A DNA stretch of 64,000 bases from Metopolophium dirhodum. Its lineage: Eukaryota; Arthropoda; Insecta; Hemiptera; Aphididae. Positions 20,320 to 32,540 of the stretch are shown piece after piece. Position 1 is the stretch's first letter; each line of letters begins with the position of its first letter. The translations under genes and the position numbers were made by a program. The DNA is taken from the NCBI RefSeq assembly GCF_019925205.1, contig NC_083565.1:22720241-22784240 (forward strand). The letters are read 5' to 3'. The notes beneath the pieces were generated by a model. That model saw only the letters and a list, made by a program, of their open reading frames with translations. It was not told the DNA's origin and did no database searches.

Positions 20320-20860
20320 GATTGCCTACCCGCACCACTGAGGTGACTGACCTGCTAGACACCCTAAAAAGACGGTGGCTATATGATTTGCATAAAAGCC
20401 CGAAATGTTTTGAATTTTTTTCACGTAATAATTTATTACTTATTTTGCGTTTTTGGCGACAGTAAAGAACGCTGTCCGCGATTCGACGCAGTCGGACTGA
20501 CCTGCTAGACACCCTAAAAAGACAGCGGCTATATGATTTGCATGACGCCCGAAATATTTTGAATTTTTTTTCACGTAATTAATTTTTGTGTTCTCGGTGA
20601 CAGTAATGAACGCTGTCCGCGATTCGACGCAGTCGGATATAGCCTACCCTTATTACTACGGCGAACGTCATTCGAGGTGACTGATCTGCTAGACACTCAA
20701 AAAAAGATGGTGGCAATATGATTTGCATAGACGCCCGAAATGTTTTACATTTTTTTTTCACGTAATTTGCCTACCCGGAAAACTGAGATGACTGACCTGC
20801 TAGACACCAAAATAATCGCGGCGGCTATATGATTTTTTTACGGAAATTTTAAAATGCTTA
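20320..20860. repeat. Tandem repeat of ~110-185-bp units, array 1
   Basis: The marker GACCTGCTAGACAC occurs at about 20350, 20499, 20684 (GATCTG variant) and 20790, each followed by GGCTATATGATTTGCAT-like and CCGAAAT(A/G)TTTTGAATTT-like words, and (in the first copies) by GACAGTAATGAACGCTGTCC. Spacing varies (149, 185, 106). Short open frames across it are by-products. A related array lies at 26095-26690. Confidence 0.7.
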
Positions 20861-20869
20861 TAAAAAAAA

Positions 20870-21840
20870 ATTGTGCCTATGTATTTTTAATATTTTTCAA
20901 CTGATATTTTAACATTATATCAGGAGCCTTGAATTAAATTTTCACGCTTTTTTACCCAACAAATAAAATTTTATTTATATTTATAGAAAAAAAAACTTAG
21001 AAAATTGAAAACTGACAATGTCCGTAACAGTTCAAAAAGAGTCAAATTATTTTCAAAATTTTATCGTGTATAGGAAATGCTAATATAAACATTCAGTGTA
21101 ATTTTCAAGTATCTACAGTCACTCGTTTTTTAATTATAACAAAATAAGAAAATCGTTACATGATAAATCGAGTGAATATCAAATGTTGTAAAAATATGAA
21201 TTTTAAACGCTTATAAAAATTTAATTTGACTTTCTTGTAAACATTTTTTTTTTTGATAAAAGTAGACAAACTTATGAGAAATCTTGTATTACATTTCTAA
21301 ATCTTAGATTTAGAAAGAAAATTTTTTATAAATTTCTAACTCAAAATAATTTGCAAATTTTCGTCATTTTTACCTTATTTTGTCAATACTTGAACTTTAA
21401 ATGCTTATAAAAAAAAATTGTGACTATGGATTAACAACAAATAAAATTATATTGATATGTATAGAAAAAAAAACTAAATAAAATGGAAACTGAAAATGTC
21501 CGTTATGGTGTATAGAAAATGCTATTATAAACATTCAGTCAACATTTCATGTACCTACGGTAATTTATTTTAGAGTTGCACCAAAAACCAAAATCGATTG
21601 TCTCGAAAACAGATTTTGCGTAAAAATTCAAGTTTTTCTTAAATTTTTCTTTGTTTTTCACGTCGCCCCCCCCCCCCCAAAGTACCAACTATATTCACTT
21701 TCCTATCAGAAAAGTTACTGTTGAAGAAAATACAAGCACTTTTACTGTCCTGAAAAGGTGTTGCAGACACAAAAAAACTAAAAAAAATAAAATAAAAAAA
21801 AAAAACACATCATTGTAAAATCAATACATTCATCGATTCG
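20870..21840. repeat. Dispersed ~1-kb A+T-rich repeat, copy 1
   Basis: Matches 30060-31180 in direct orientation, with shared words such as TTTTTACCCAACAAATAAAA and CTAATATAAACATTCAGTG. It ends in ACCAACTA(G/T)ATTCACTTTCC and CACATCATTGTAAAATCAAT. The last ~180 bases are also present inverted at 22535-22700. A C13 run is at about 21666. No coding content recognised. Confidence 0.65.
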
Positions 21841-22154
21841 CTCACAATCTAAAAACTGTAGTAATATGAAATATTAATGTAATAAGATCACTTATTTATA
21901 TTGTTATGATAGGTGTGGAACCTGTGCAAAATAGCTAAGCATGCACTAAACATATTTTATTGAATCAATTGTGAACTTATTAACATAATAATAAAACACA
22001 GGTAATTTACTAGCTCATGATTGGTTCACTGAGTTTTAGTAAAAATTGAATTTAGTCAGTGGGGACCTGCAGGTATGAAGTAAAATATAAATAAGATACC
22101 TACATAATATTTGTAATAGATTTTTGAATTTGTTTAACCCATTGTACAACGTAC

Positions 22155-22995
22155 TTCAGTGGCGTGGCGAGGCGGTTTTTTTTGAGCCGTGGCTCCGTTG
22201 ATTTTTGGGGGTGGTGGTGGCGGTGCCCAGGCGTGGACTGGTTGGGATACTAGGATGCTACAGCATCTCTTGCCCTAAAATATATTTGCCTAATATTATT
22301 TATTATATATTTAAAGTCTCTAGACACCTAATGAACAGCAGATACCAACTTACGATTAATAGTAATCTATAAAATATACAATAGTACAATTTTGATTGAA
22401 AGTTTGTTGTAACTTGGTAATTTACGTTTTTAACGTACATTCAGTATTTTTTTAAAACAAAATATATTAATAATTTATAAATAATCTTCATGTTTTAAAT
22501 TTGCCTCAACAATTTTAGACTCTTAGCGGAGCAATGAATTTATTGATTTTACAATGATGTGTGTTTTTTTTAATTTTTAATTTTTGTGTCTGTCATCACC
22601 TTTTAGGACAGTAAAAATGCTTAGATTTTCTTCATCAGTATCTTTTCTGATAGGATATTGAATCTAGTTGGTACTTTGGGGGGGGGGGGGGGTCAAAGGT
22701 AAAAAATGTACTTACATATATTATGATATCAATAACCATGCCAGAGACATAGTCTAAAAACGTGGTGTGCAAATGGAATTGTTAGTTTGATTAAGATACG
22801 GTTATCACTACAAGTATTGAATTTCTCAATAAATCAAAATATATTATAAAAAATGCAATAATTATGGTATGAATAATTTTAAATTGTAGAAATATCATTA
22901 ATTATTTGAAAAATTGTTTACCTCTAGCGTCGGCGTCCCTAGGAATTTCGTGCCACTGAGTAATTTCTCCCCTATGTCCCCTAAATACGCCACTA
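22155..22995. mobile_element. hAT-like end pair, uncertain element
   Basis: The left end, CAGTGGCGTGGCGAGGC (22157), and the right end, CCTAAATACGCCACT (to 22994), have the CAGTGGCG-type termini of the hAT at 38940. A G17 run at ~22677 lies within the inverted copy of the dispersed repeat (22535-22700). I found no 8-bp target duplication, so the two ends may belong to different insertions. Confidence 0.3.
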
Positions 22996-24600
22996 CAAGT
23001 ACGGACTACAAATACAATTTGTATATACCGATAAAGTCTTGATGATTTGTATTCCCTCGTGAGCGACGTTATCGAGATAATTATTGACTGTTACGTGCAT
23101 TATCTTATATCTTTACTCACAATAATATAATATATATAATATATAAATGTACATACAAGTAATATATATGTATGTATAATGTATATAAACGTTAAATAAA
23201 ATATGGAAATAATTTAATGACTTAAGTTTGAAAAACTTTTATCGCCTCTATTGATTTCTCTTTGTAATATACGTCTATAATGAACGTACTTTTCTAGTTT
23301 GTTTACTGTATTTTTCTTTAATACACTTCAAGTGTCAAAACAACATTATTGTTTTTACTTTCATCTGTCATGGTACGTTTTTATATTTAAATTTTCAATA
23401 ATTGAGCAGTTAGGGGTTAAAAGGAGCACACAAGAAAAATAGCATACGAAAACAATTATTTTTAACAATCGTATAGTAGATATAAATGTGTTATACTCAA
23501 TATTGCACGTAACAATAATATGTATAATACGATAACTGTACGTTCGTATCATAATACGAATTTAAAACATTATACAACACTCAAATAAAATACAATATAT
23601 ACGAAATTTCAGTAATCCGTTCAAATAATTACTGTATTTCACTCTGCAGGAAAATTTAAAACCAAAAGTAATTGAACACTTTTTAGTTTATATAATATTG
23701 CATGGAACAACGTTAACCAATACACATCAAAAGTATGCCCAAAAATAGCGAATAATTAGCAAGTAATAGCAAGTTGGTTTTCAGAATTAGCAAGTCAAGT
23801 TGCTTGCCAAAACTATGCAAAAAAATAGATAATATTCAACTTATAATTGCAAATTGGTTCCCTGGTATACATATTTTGAACTAATAAACTACGTATTACA
23901 AATTATGTTTACCATTTACCTGTAACCAATCACCAATGGTATTAATTACCCAATATTCTTTTTTTTGCATGATTGTTTTTTTTTTCCAAAAAGCAATTAT
24001 TTATCGAATTATATAACACTACTATAGCCACCAGCTAATCATAACCAGTGACAACGGATTATGGCAGACATCGTAATATCACGTACATGAAGCTGGCCCC
24101 CCCACTTTCACCTATCGACTCCGTACAAATTGTAAACAATTGTAAATCCATTATAAATAATTGTAAATATATTCCCCGAATTTGTAAATCACCTGAATAC
24201 TTAGAAATCAAAAAACATAATGAGGGAGCCAAGTTTACCACCCCAACAGATGAAACAGATAAAATGAATATGTTTATGTATTTGTGCCACTGTTGTATAC
24301 TTACAACCACTTTATTTCCCCTTTGGAGGCAGATTTTTTTATATCACATCGAATAACATTAAAATAAAAAAAAATTATTGTATTTTAGAATTGTTACCGA
24401 ATTAATTTCGTAGGTACCTATCACAATGCGGTATGAACCAGGAAAATCGATAAGAAAATTGTCGATTCGTATATTACATATTCATCTTCAACGTCTAATG
24501 AATAATGTATAAAGTTTCTTAATCATAGGCAACATCATCAAAATTGTATTGAAATATTGTGACCAGCTGTAAGTAATCACTCATTGGTTTGTCATTTAAA
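22996..24600. other. A+T-rich region without a recognisable gene
   Basis: Open frames of 60-100 codons exist (for example 24048-24356, +) but have no recognisable domain, and the longest overlaps an antisense open frame. Short AGCAAGTTGGTTTTCAGAATT-like direct repeats lie around 23750-23860. I see nothing else. Confidence 0.45.
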
Positions 24601-24775
24601 TAGTAATGTGGCAAGGGAGGAAATTGCCTTCCCGCACAAATCACACATACTATTTTTTGTTACGCTCCGCATTCAATGATCTCGTCATCACGATTCATGG
24701 CAAAGGTAATTCAGGCTGGCATCTATGCAACAACCAGACTACTATACAAAAACAGTTTCATGAAAGAAAAATTAC

Positions 24776-25660
24776 CATTACAATTTCCATTACCATCACA
24801 ACTTTTATCACCATCACCATTTCCATAACTTTTTTCTTATTTTCCATTTTTATCACCTTTTTCCATTTTTATCACCTTTTCCATCACCCTTTTTTCCAGT
24901 TAATCACCTTTTTCCAGTTTCCATCACCTTCTTCCAGATTTATTACAGTTTCCATCACCCTTTTTCCGGTTCATCATCCTTTTTCCAGTTTCCATCACCT
25001 TATTCCAGATTTATCACGGTTTCCATCACCTTTTTTCCAGTTCATCACCTATTTTCCATCACCTTTTCCCAGATTTATCACGGTTCCATCACCCTTTTTC
25101 CAGTCACCTTTTTTTTGTAATTTTCAATCACCTTTTTTCCAGATTACATCACCCTTTTTCCAGTCCATCACCTTTTTTTGTAATTTTCAATCACCCTTTT
25201 TCCAGTTTCCATCACCTTTTTTTCCAATTTCCATCACCCTTTTCGTAGGTCATCACCTTTTTTGTAATTTTCCATCACCTTTTTTCCAGTTCCTCACCTT
25301 TTTCATCACCTTTTTTCCAGTTTCCATCAACCTTTTTTCCAGTTCATCACCTTTTTTCCAGTTTTCATCACCTTTTCCTAGTTCATCACCTTTTTTTGTA
25401 ATTTTCAATCACCTTTTTTCCAGATTCCATCACCCTTTTTCCAGTTCATCACCTTTTTCCCATTTTACATCACCCTTTTTCCAGTTCATCACTTTTTTCC
25501 AATTTTATCAGCTGTTTTCCAATCACCTTTCCCCATATTTTTCACCCTTTTCCTCTCCCCGTCACCATTTCAACCAACCTTTTCCCAGTTTCCATCACCT
25601 ATTTTCCAGTTTTATCACCTTTTCCATCACCATTTCCAACACCTTTTTTTATCTCTTTTC
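24776..25660 (+). repeat. Pyrimidine-rich minisatellite (CCATCACCTTTTTTCCAGTT type)
   Basis: About 880 bases of short degenerate units built from TTTCCATCACC and TTTTTTCCAGTTCATCACC words, nearly all pyrimidine except for regular A and G at CATCAC and CAG. Some longer units repeat TTTGTAATTTTCAATCACC. It leaves a 384-codon open frame (24606-25760) rich in Phe, Ser, Pro and Ile. I read that as a consequence of the repeat lacking stop codons rather than a gene. Strand asymmetry is extreme, so triplex or slippage-prone structure is plausible. Confidence 0.85.
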
Positions 25661-26094
25661 CACATTTTGCTTTATTAATTGCCCTATTGACGAATTCTTC
25701 ACCATTAATAACTTCTCTATGATTCAAATTATAACAACAATAAATAACATGTCCTTATAAATTCATATTAAAAAATAATATTTTTTACGAAAAGTGCTCT
25801 TAAATATATAAACTTGTTAACAATTTCGCTATAAATAAATTAAGCTATAAATATCAGCTATTGCGTACATGCAAATACAATTTGTCGGGCACAGTTGTGA
25901 CTGTAAAAAATCATTTATTTCTTTTAATTGCAAGAGATTTGCAGCTGGTAACAAAACCTAGAGAAATAAACGTTATAAAATATAAATATTTTTTTTTTTG
26001 TATATAACTAATTTTAACTATTACTTATTACTTGAACGATATCTTCAGTGACCAGGATTTTTCCCGAATAAATAAAGTTTGTAAAGTGGAGGAA

Positions 26095-26690
26095 ATCGTT
26101 TTCGTATAGTCGACGAAGTCGGATTGCCTACCCGCACCACTGAGGTGACTGACCTGCTAGACACCCTAAAAAGACGGTGGCTATATGATTTGCATAAAAG
26201 CCCGAAATGTTTTGAATTTTTTTTCACGTAATTTATTACTTAATTTTGCGTTTTCGGCGACAGTAATGAACGCTGTCCGCGATTCGACGCAGTCAGATTG
26301 CATACCTGACGAAGTGAGACGTGACCCGGCCGTCGCAAATTGTCCGCTATCCGACGAAGTTGGATAGCCTACCCTTATTACTACGGCAAACGTCATTCGA
26401 GGTGACTGACCTGCTAGACACTCAAAAAAAGACGTCGGCTATATGATTTGCATGGACGCCCGAAATGTTTTACATTTTTTTTCACGTAATTTATTATTTA
26501 ATTTGCGGTTTCTGCAGCAGTAATGAACATCGAGACATATAAGTCCAACGTCGAGGTAGGTGACTGACCGGCTAGACCCCAAATGGCCCAAATAAATCGT
26601 GGTGGCTATATGATTAGTTGGCCAGTCCGAAATATTTGAATTTCATTACTTGATTTGGCGTTTTTGACGGCAGTAAGAAACTTACAGCTG
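26095..26690. repeat. Tandem repeat, array 2 (same family as 20320)
   Basis: The marker GACCTGCTAGACAC at about 26152 and 26408, and GACCGGCTAGACCCC at 26566, have the same companion words as array 1, including GTCCGCGATTCGACGCAGTC. Units are more diverged towards the right. It is followed immediately by a minisatellite and then the GC-rich repeat, suggesting one compound element 26.1-27.7 kb. Confidence 0.7.
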
Positions 26691-26704
26691 TCCGGTTAAC
26701 TAAT

Positions 26705-26895
26705 TTATCATCCTTATCACATATCCTCCATTCTTATCATTAATCCAACATCCTTATCAGTAATCCACTTTTCTTATCAAAATCTATTATTCTTTTCATT
26801 AATCCAAAATCCTTATCACTTATTTTCATCAATAATCCACCATCCTTATCACAAATCCACCGTTCTTATCATAAATCCAAAATCCTCTTTACTAA
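26705..26895 (+). repeat. Minisatellite of ATCCTTATCAC / AATCCA words
   Basis: About nine degenerate 20-24-base units of the form AATCCACCATCCTTATCA, with variants ATTCTTATC and TTCTTTTC. Different from the 24.8-kb minisatellite, but also pyrimidine-rich on the + strand. Confidence 0.75.
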
Positions 26896-27079
26896 TTTTT
26901 TTCACAGATCCCTATCACTAGACCTCTGTATCACCCATACACCGCGTCGGCTTGAGTTGACGACCAGACCACAAGATCACTGCGGCTTTCGACATCGACA
27001 ACACTCCTCACCAACCCCGGGGGGTTTGGGGGTCTCCCCCAGCGACGCTCGGAGAGCTAGTCTCTCTATATAAAACAGA

Positions 27080-27720
27080 AACCCGAGGGTGCTTCTCTGA
27101 CGATTATTTGAACTAGCGTAAGAGACTACCAATGAAAAAATTCGATAGGCGGTCTCCCGCGGCGGTGGAGCCGTCGCTGCGTTATCAACGCTCTTTATCA
27201 CTTTTCACGATTTTTTTCAAAATTTTCAAAATTTCTTCGGATTTTTCGTCTTTACTCCATCCGAGGACTCTCCGCGTCCCCGCTCGGACCTTATTCGCGT
27301 TCCCCGCTAAATTTACAGACCGCGCGCGTCTCCGGTACGAGTCCCGGGGCCTTGGGACGACGCTGAGAGCCGAGTGCCGATATCGCCGCCGTCGAGTGGG
27401 TATTACTATATACGGGCATAAATACATGCGTCGGAGGGTTCGATTTTTTTCGAAAATCTCGCCGTTACGACGTCCGAGGGTGGCGGAGCCGGTCGTCCGC
27501 TGCCCAAAGCGGTGGGATCACCCGCTCAAAAGCCCTCTGCGGACGTCCAATCCTCGTGCGTAATTCGCCGGGACGGCGAAACGGCTAAGAGTCATAGATT
27601 CGACAACTCAGTAGGTAGTTAGGTAGGTAAGGCGTTGGTGCGGATGACCCGGGGTCGTTATTTCGATGCCGGCCGCCGGGATCGAATTTAATTTGCGGCG
27701 GCCGTGTAAATTTGGAATTT
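27080..27720. repeat. GC-rich, CpG-rich repeat, copy 3
   Basis: Closely follows 16310-16580 (AAAAAATTCGATAGGCGGTC, then GGAGCCGTCGCTGCGTTATC and CGCGTTCCCCGCTAAATTTA). It then jumps to a part equal to 16970-17100, so it lacks two of the three internal units of copy 1. It also carries the right part seen at 19900-19990. At 27161-27180 it shows the uninterrupted site where copy 1 has the 33-bp foldback insertion. Confidence 0.7.
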
Positions 27721-28100
27721 TTCATCAATCTAGAATAAAATATTAATTAATACTATCGTGTACTTAGCTGTACAATAAAGAATCTATAAATTGTAATTAT
27801 TGTATAAATAAAGCTGTTTAATACATTAAACAATGTAATACATTACATTTATTGATTTTACGATGTGTTTTTTTTTGTATATTTATACATATAAGTACCC
27901 GATATGTAGACAAAATAATGCTTTGATTTTCAAATTTGAGAGTGGTTTCTGATTACAAAATTGGATATAATTGGTACTTTAGAAAGGTAAAAATAAAAAT
28001 TCCCCAGTACTATTCAAAAGCATTAGTAAACAAACCATTTGGTTTTTTTCGTGCAGTTAACTCAAAAATGAATAACTGTAGATAATGGAAATTTTTAGAT
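27721..28100. other. A+T-rich spacer with repeat remnant
   Basis: 27840-28010 contains a diverged inverted piece of the dispersed repeat (TTTATTGATTTTACGATGTG ... TTGGTACTTTAG). No gene. Confidence 0.4.
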
Positions 28101-28109
28101 TATATAATA

Positions 28110-29050
28110 GAAACAAAAACTATTTAAAATATTTATTTCATTAAACAAGGATTATTCAAGAGGTACTATATTGTCAATGTTTAAAATATTTGGCTAGAGT
28201 TAAATCCAAAAAAAAAAAATTGAAGGAGGGTGTTGGCGCCTGCAGGCAAATGCATTTTAGGAAACCAAAAAAAAATTTTGAAAAAATTTATAGGAATAAA
28301 CATTACAAAGTACAAACTAAAATGCCCATATTCTTAAACAAAAAAAACTATTTAAAATATTTAGTTCATTAAAGATAAGGATATTTCAAGGGTACCCGAT
28401 TGTCAATGTTTAAAATATTTGGCTAGAGGTTAAATCATAAAAAAAAAATTAAAGGAGAGTGTTGGCGCCCGCAGGCAAATGCATTTTAGGAAAACAAAAA
28501 AAAATTTTGAAAAAATTTAACTGTAGGAATACACATTACAAATTTCAAACGAAAATGCCCAGAATCTTAAACAGAAAAAACTATTTAAAATATTTAGTTC
28601 ATTAAAGATTGATTATTTACAGGCACCAAGTTATCAATTTTCCCGTCAATACTTAAATATTCAAGTAGAGTTACATTACAAAAAAAAATATGAAGGAGAG
28701 TGTTGGCGCCGGCTTGTCAGTGTTTAAAAAATCTATATAGAAAGATCTAGATAGGAATTAAATAACAGAAAAAAATTCTCTGAAAACTCACAAATTTGAA
28801 AATATTCATATTAAAAATCAATTGAATTAAATTTATAAAAAAAAATTGAAAGGGGAACGTGGGCTACCGCAGGCAAACGCATTTTAAGAAGCAGATAAAA
28901 AATTTAAAAAAAATCATATGGCACCAAGTTGTTAATGTTTTAAAAAAAGATATATATAAAAGAATCAAAAAAAGTAAAATATATAAAAAAATAAATTGAA
29001 TGGGGAACGTGAGAGAATGTAGCCAGTCTCTTTTCAAATTATATATTATG
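28110..29050 (+). repeat. Satellite array A (short), + orientation
   Basis: Four to five diverged monomers carrying the core GGAG(G/A)GTGTTGGCGCC(C/T)GCAGGCAA, flanked by TAAACA(G/A)AAAAACTATTTAAA and CATTACAAA words. The final units are degenerate (GGGGAACGTGGGCTACCGCA). The last ~400 bases (28700-29095) are nearly identical to 63590-63990, 34.9 kb away. Open frames of ~60 codons within it are by-products. Confidence 0.85.
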
Positions 29051-29612
29051 TACACAGGTACTCAGCGTACTCCCAGGTATAGCCGGGTAATCTTGAAAAA
29101 TTGTTATACAAAAAAATCTACTAGAGTTCAATGAAGTGAAAAAAAAATTGTTTGAGAAATCTGGGTGAAATAACACTAAACAAAAGAATACGCTGGAAGC
29201 TAAATACTGCAATACATATTAACTACAATCCAAAAACTAGGTGTTGTTTACATTATAATAATGCGAACAGTTATTATGATCAGAGGTGTATCACGGTAAT
29301 ATATGTATTAAAAAATGTATAAAAATAAATGTAAATTATAAAGGATGCAAAGAAATTAAATGATAAAAGGTCCTGCACGGACTCTACTATGTGATTGTAA
29401 TTTATGAAGGACATAAAATAATGTTTAATTTAAAATAATATTGTGTTTGGCTGGGTCTACAGTCAATATTAAATTACAAACTATAAAGTCTAAATACAAA
29501 TATAAACATAGTCAGATATCTGTTTTAGTCTTTGTAAATATGTGCGGAAAAAAATTAGATTTAGTACAATGTAAAAAAATGTGGAAAGGAAACCCTGAGA
29601 ATTCTATTAGTC
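29050..29612. repeat. Array-junction repeat, left copy (inverse of 47655-48215)
   Basis: Begins ACAGGTACTCAGCGTACTCC next to satellite array A and runs to GTGGAAAGGAAACCCTGAGA. The whole 560 bases are found inverted at 47655-48215 beside array B, and its first ~60 bases again at 63938-64000 beside array C. It marks a constant boundary of this satellite. Confidence 0.85.
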
Positions 29613-29809
29613 TATAAGTCTATTTTATAAACTAAAAGACAAAAATAATAAGTAAATACGTCGTGTTAAAAATAGTTTTTAATTAATATAGGTAGGACAG
29701 GTACCTATTATGTAGGTAGGTACTTATCCAAACCTCGTTTATCAGGAATTAAATAAAAAGGGAGGTCAATTGAAAAAAGGTGGGTAAGTGGATGTCGCTC
29801 TGCTGTACA

Positions 29810-29950
29810 GTAGGTTACAAGTGGGTCACTGTAATGGATGGTGTTAATTTTGAATTCAATGATATAATACCATTGTATAAGAAAAACGATTCTGAGCGAA
29901 AACGGTCCGTCAGCCTATGATATTACCAAGTATATTTGATGATATTATAG
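29810..29950. repeat. Dispersed aphid-type repeat flanking the ~1-kb repeat, left
   Basis: Contains GTAGGTTACAAGTGGGT(C/G)ACTG, TTTGAATTCAATGATATAAT and CGAAAACGGTCCGTCAGCCT words. A direct copy lies at 31205-31350, so the ~1-kb A+T-rich repeat is bracketed by direct repeats. A shorter piece (CGAAAAACGATTCTGA) is at 34993. Confidence 0.6.
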
Positions 29951-30059
29951 TGAATAAAGTAATTTATATATAACCTATTTACGTGGAACCTTGTTTTGAA
30001 TTTTTAATCCTTAGCCATAAAAGTTAAACATTTTATACATTTTTAACTACAAAATAATT

Positions 30060-31180
30060 AATAAATTATAAAATTGATAAATGTTGTCAACATTTGAACT
30101 TTAAATGCTTATAAAAAAAAATTGTGTCTATGTATTTTTAATATTTTTCAACTTCTATTAGAACGATATATCAGCAGCCTTATATTAAATTTTCACGCTT
30201 TTTTTACCCAACAAATAAAATTTTATTGATATTTATAGAAAAAAAAACTAAAATAATTGAAAACTGACTATGTCCGTAAACAGCTCAAAAAGAATCAAAT
30301 TATTTTCAAAATTTTATCATGTATAGAAAATGCTAATATAAACATTCAGTGAAATTTTCAAGTATCTACAGTCATACGTTTTTTAATTACAACAAAATAA
30401 GAAAATCGTTACATGAGAAATCGAGTGAATATCATATGTTGTAAAAATATGAATTTCAAACGTTCATAAAAATTTAATTTGACTTTCTTGTAGACATTTT
30501 TTTTTTGATATAGGTAGGTAAACTTATGGATGATCTTGTATTACAATTTTGAATCTTAGATTGAAAAAGAAAAATTTTTATGAATTCTCAACTCAAAATA
30601 ATTTGATAATTTTCGTGATTTTTCCGTATTTTGTCAATATTTGAACTTTAAATGCTTATAAATAAAAACCGTGACTAAGGATTTTTAATTTTTTTCATCT
30701 GCCTTTGAAACAATAACCTAGGAACCTTCTATTAAATTTTCAAGCTTTTTTAACCAACAAATAACATTTTATTGATATTTATAGAAAAAAAAACTAAAAT
30801 AAAATGGAAACTGAAAATGTCCGTAAACAGCTCAAAATAAGTCAAAATATTTGGAAAATGTTATGATATATAGAAAATGCTAATATAAGCATTCAGTCAT
30901 TTGTTTTAGAGTTGCACCAAAAACTAAAATCAATTTTATCGAAAACGGACTTTGCGTAAAAAATTCCCGTTTTTCCTTTGTTTTTCACGTCGCTTTTGAA
31001 AACTACTGGGAAAATTTTACTTTTGACCCCCCATAGTACCAACTAGATTCACTTTCCTATCTGAAAAGTTACTGTTAAAGAAAATTCAAGCACTTTTACT
31101 GTCCTAAAAGGTGATGACAGACACAAAAAAAAAATAAAAAAAACACACATCATTGTAAAATCAATACATTCATCGCTTAC
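30060..31180. repeat. Dispersed ~1-kb A+T-rich repeat, copy 2
   Basis: Direct copy of 20870-21840, with two internal sub-repeats (both contain TTGAACTTTAAATGCTTATA and CCAACAAATAA(A/C)ATTTTATTGA, at ~30093/30194 and ~30638/30754). No coding content recognised. Confidence 0.65.
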
Positions 31181-31204
31181 CTCAGAATCTAAAAAAAAAA
31201 ATTG

Positions 31205-31350
31205 GAATTGACTCTGCTGAACAGTAGGTTACAAGTGGGTGACTGAAATGGATAGTGTTAAATTTGAATTCAATGATATAATATCATAGTATACGAAAAA
31301 CGATTTTAAGTGGAGACGATTTGTCAGCCTAGGATATTGTATACTATATT
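31205..31350. repeat. Dispersed repeat, right copy of 29810
   Basis: Direct repeat of 29810-29950 with several substitutions, placed immediately after the ~1-kb repeat. The pair could be the two ends of one larger repeat. Confidence 0.55.
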
Positions 31351-31359
31351 TATATTGAT

Positions 31360-32540
31360 ATTATTAAATATCATTAATACCGTAGCCGTTTAAGTTTAAT
31401 TATTATTATTTGTTTATTATCGTATTTGTATATGATAATATATTTTAGACGTTTCAATTACCCACGAATAATATTTTTAAAATAGGCATATGTATATATT
31501 ACAAGTAACAACGAATTAAGAACGATATTGCAAAAAATAATTGCCGGAAATCATTAGTTTTTAACTGAAAACGTCAGGGAAGTCTGAACTTGGCGGTCAG
31601 TCTTATTTTTAAGTTGTATGTATTATAACTAATTGAAATTTTTGGTATTTTCATATGTACCCGGTGTACCACACTGCGCTTGCTCGAACAATTAAAATCA
31701 AAAACATCCCTCGACTTGTTATATAAAACCACCATGGGTGGGTGTCAGAATTATTTTTGCATCATCAATTTTAAAACGTTGATTTACCTAGTTTAAAAAA
31801 AAAATTAATTTGTAATACTTAAGCTCGGTAAACTTTAAGCGTTGTACGTGTGCGTAAAACACCGAAAATCGTGAACTTTGTAAGGCTATACCATAAAAAC
31901 CAATGATTTGCAGGTAGTCGAGTTTTGGACAAGTACCTACATAGGTAACTTATAATAATTCATATTGTAAATTAATTAGGTACCAAAAATATATAACTTC
32001 TCAAACACTTTGTCTATTGGCACTGAATGTATTAGAATGTCTATAAACTTGCGGACCAGTTTGTATAGTTAAATTTGGCATGCGAACTATAATTGAAATA
32101 GAAAACCAGAATAGGTGCACTGCAGATCACAAAGATTTCTGTAAAAGAACATACGATTTATAAATTATTTATAATAAATATACCGTAAAGGTATACTGAG
32201 TACTTATATAATAATATATAAGTTCTTTGGATTTATCATAATAAATAATATATTTTATAATATCTATGGCATAATATATTTTATAATATCTATGGCAGTC
32301 GTCAATTGTCGAAATTCGTTGGCGACGGTTAACAATTCTAATAGTTTCAGAAATACTATTGTATAATAAATATAATATATTGTATATTTTGATTTCAGTG
32401 AACAAAAAAATAATAGGCTACAAATATAAACGGACAGTTCGTTAAACCGGATAAGTTGTAACATAAACTCGCAAATTTCGATTGATCAGGTTATTTTCAT
32501 AAAATATTTCGATACTTTCAAGTTTCAGTTCATCGGAGTG
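31360..32540. other. A+T-rich spacer
   Basis: No gene recognised. An exact 26-bp tandem duplication lies at 32245-32270 and 32271-32296. A GC-richer patch with CACCATGGGTGGGTG is at ~31729. Confidence 0.45.

Noticed and set aside
24048..24356. 102-codon open frame
   Set aside because: An antisense open frame of similar length overlaps it, and I recognise no domain on either strand.
24606..25760. 384-codon open frame as a Phe/Pro/Ser-rich protein
   Set aside because: Most of it is a degenerate minisatellite with no stop-capable words in this frame. The first ~55 codons outside the repeat have no recognisable domain.
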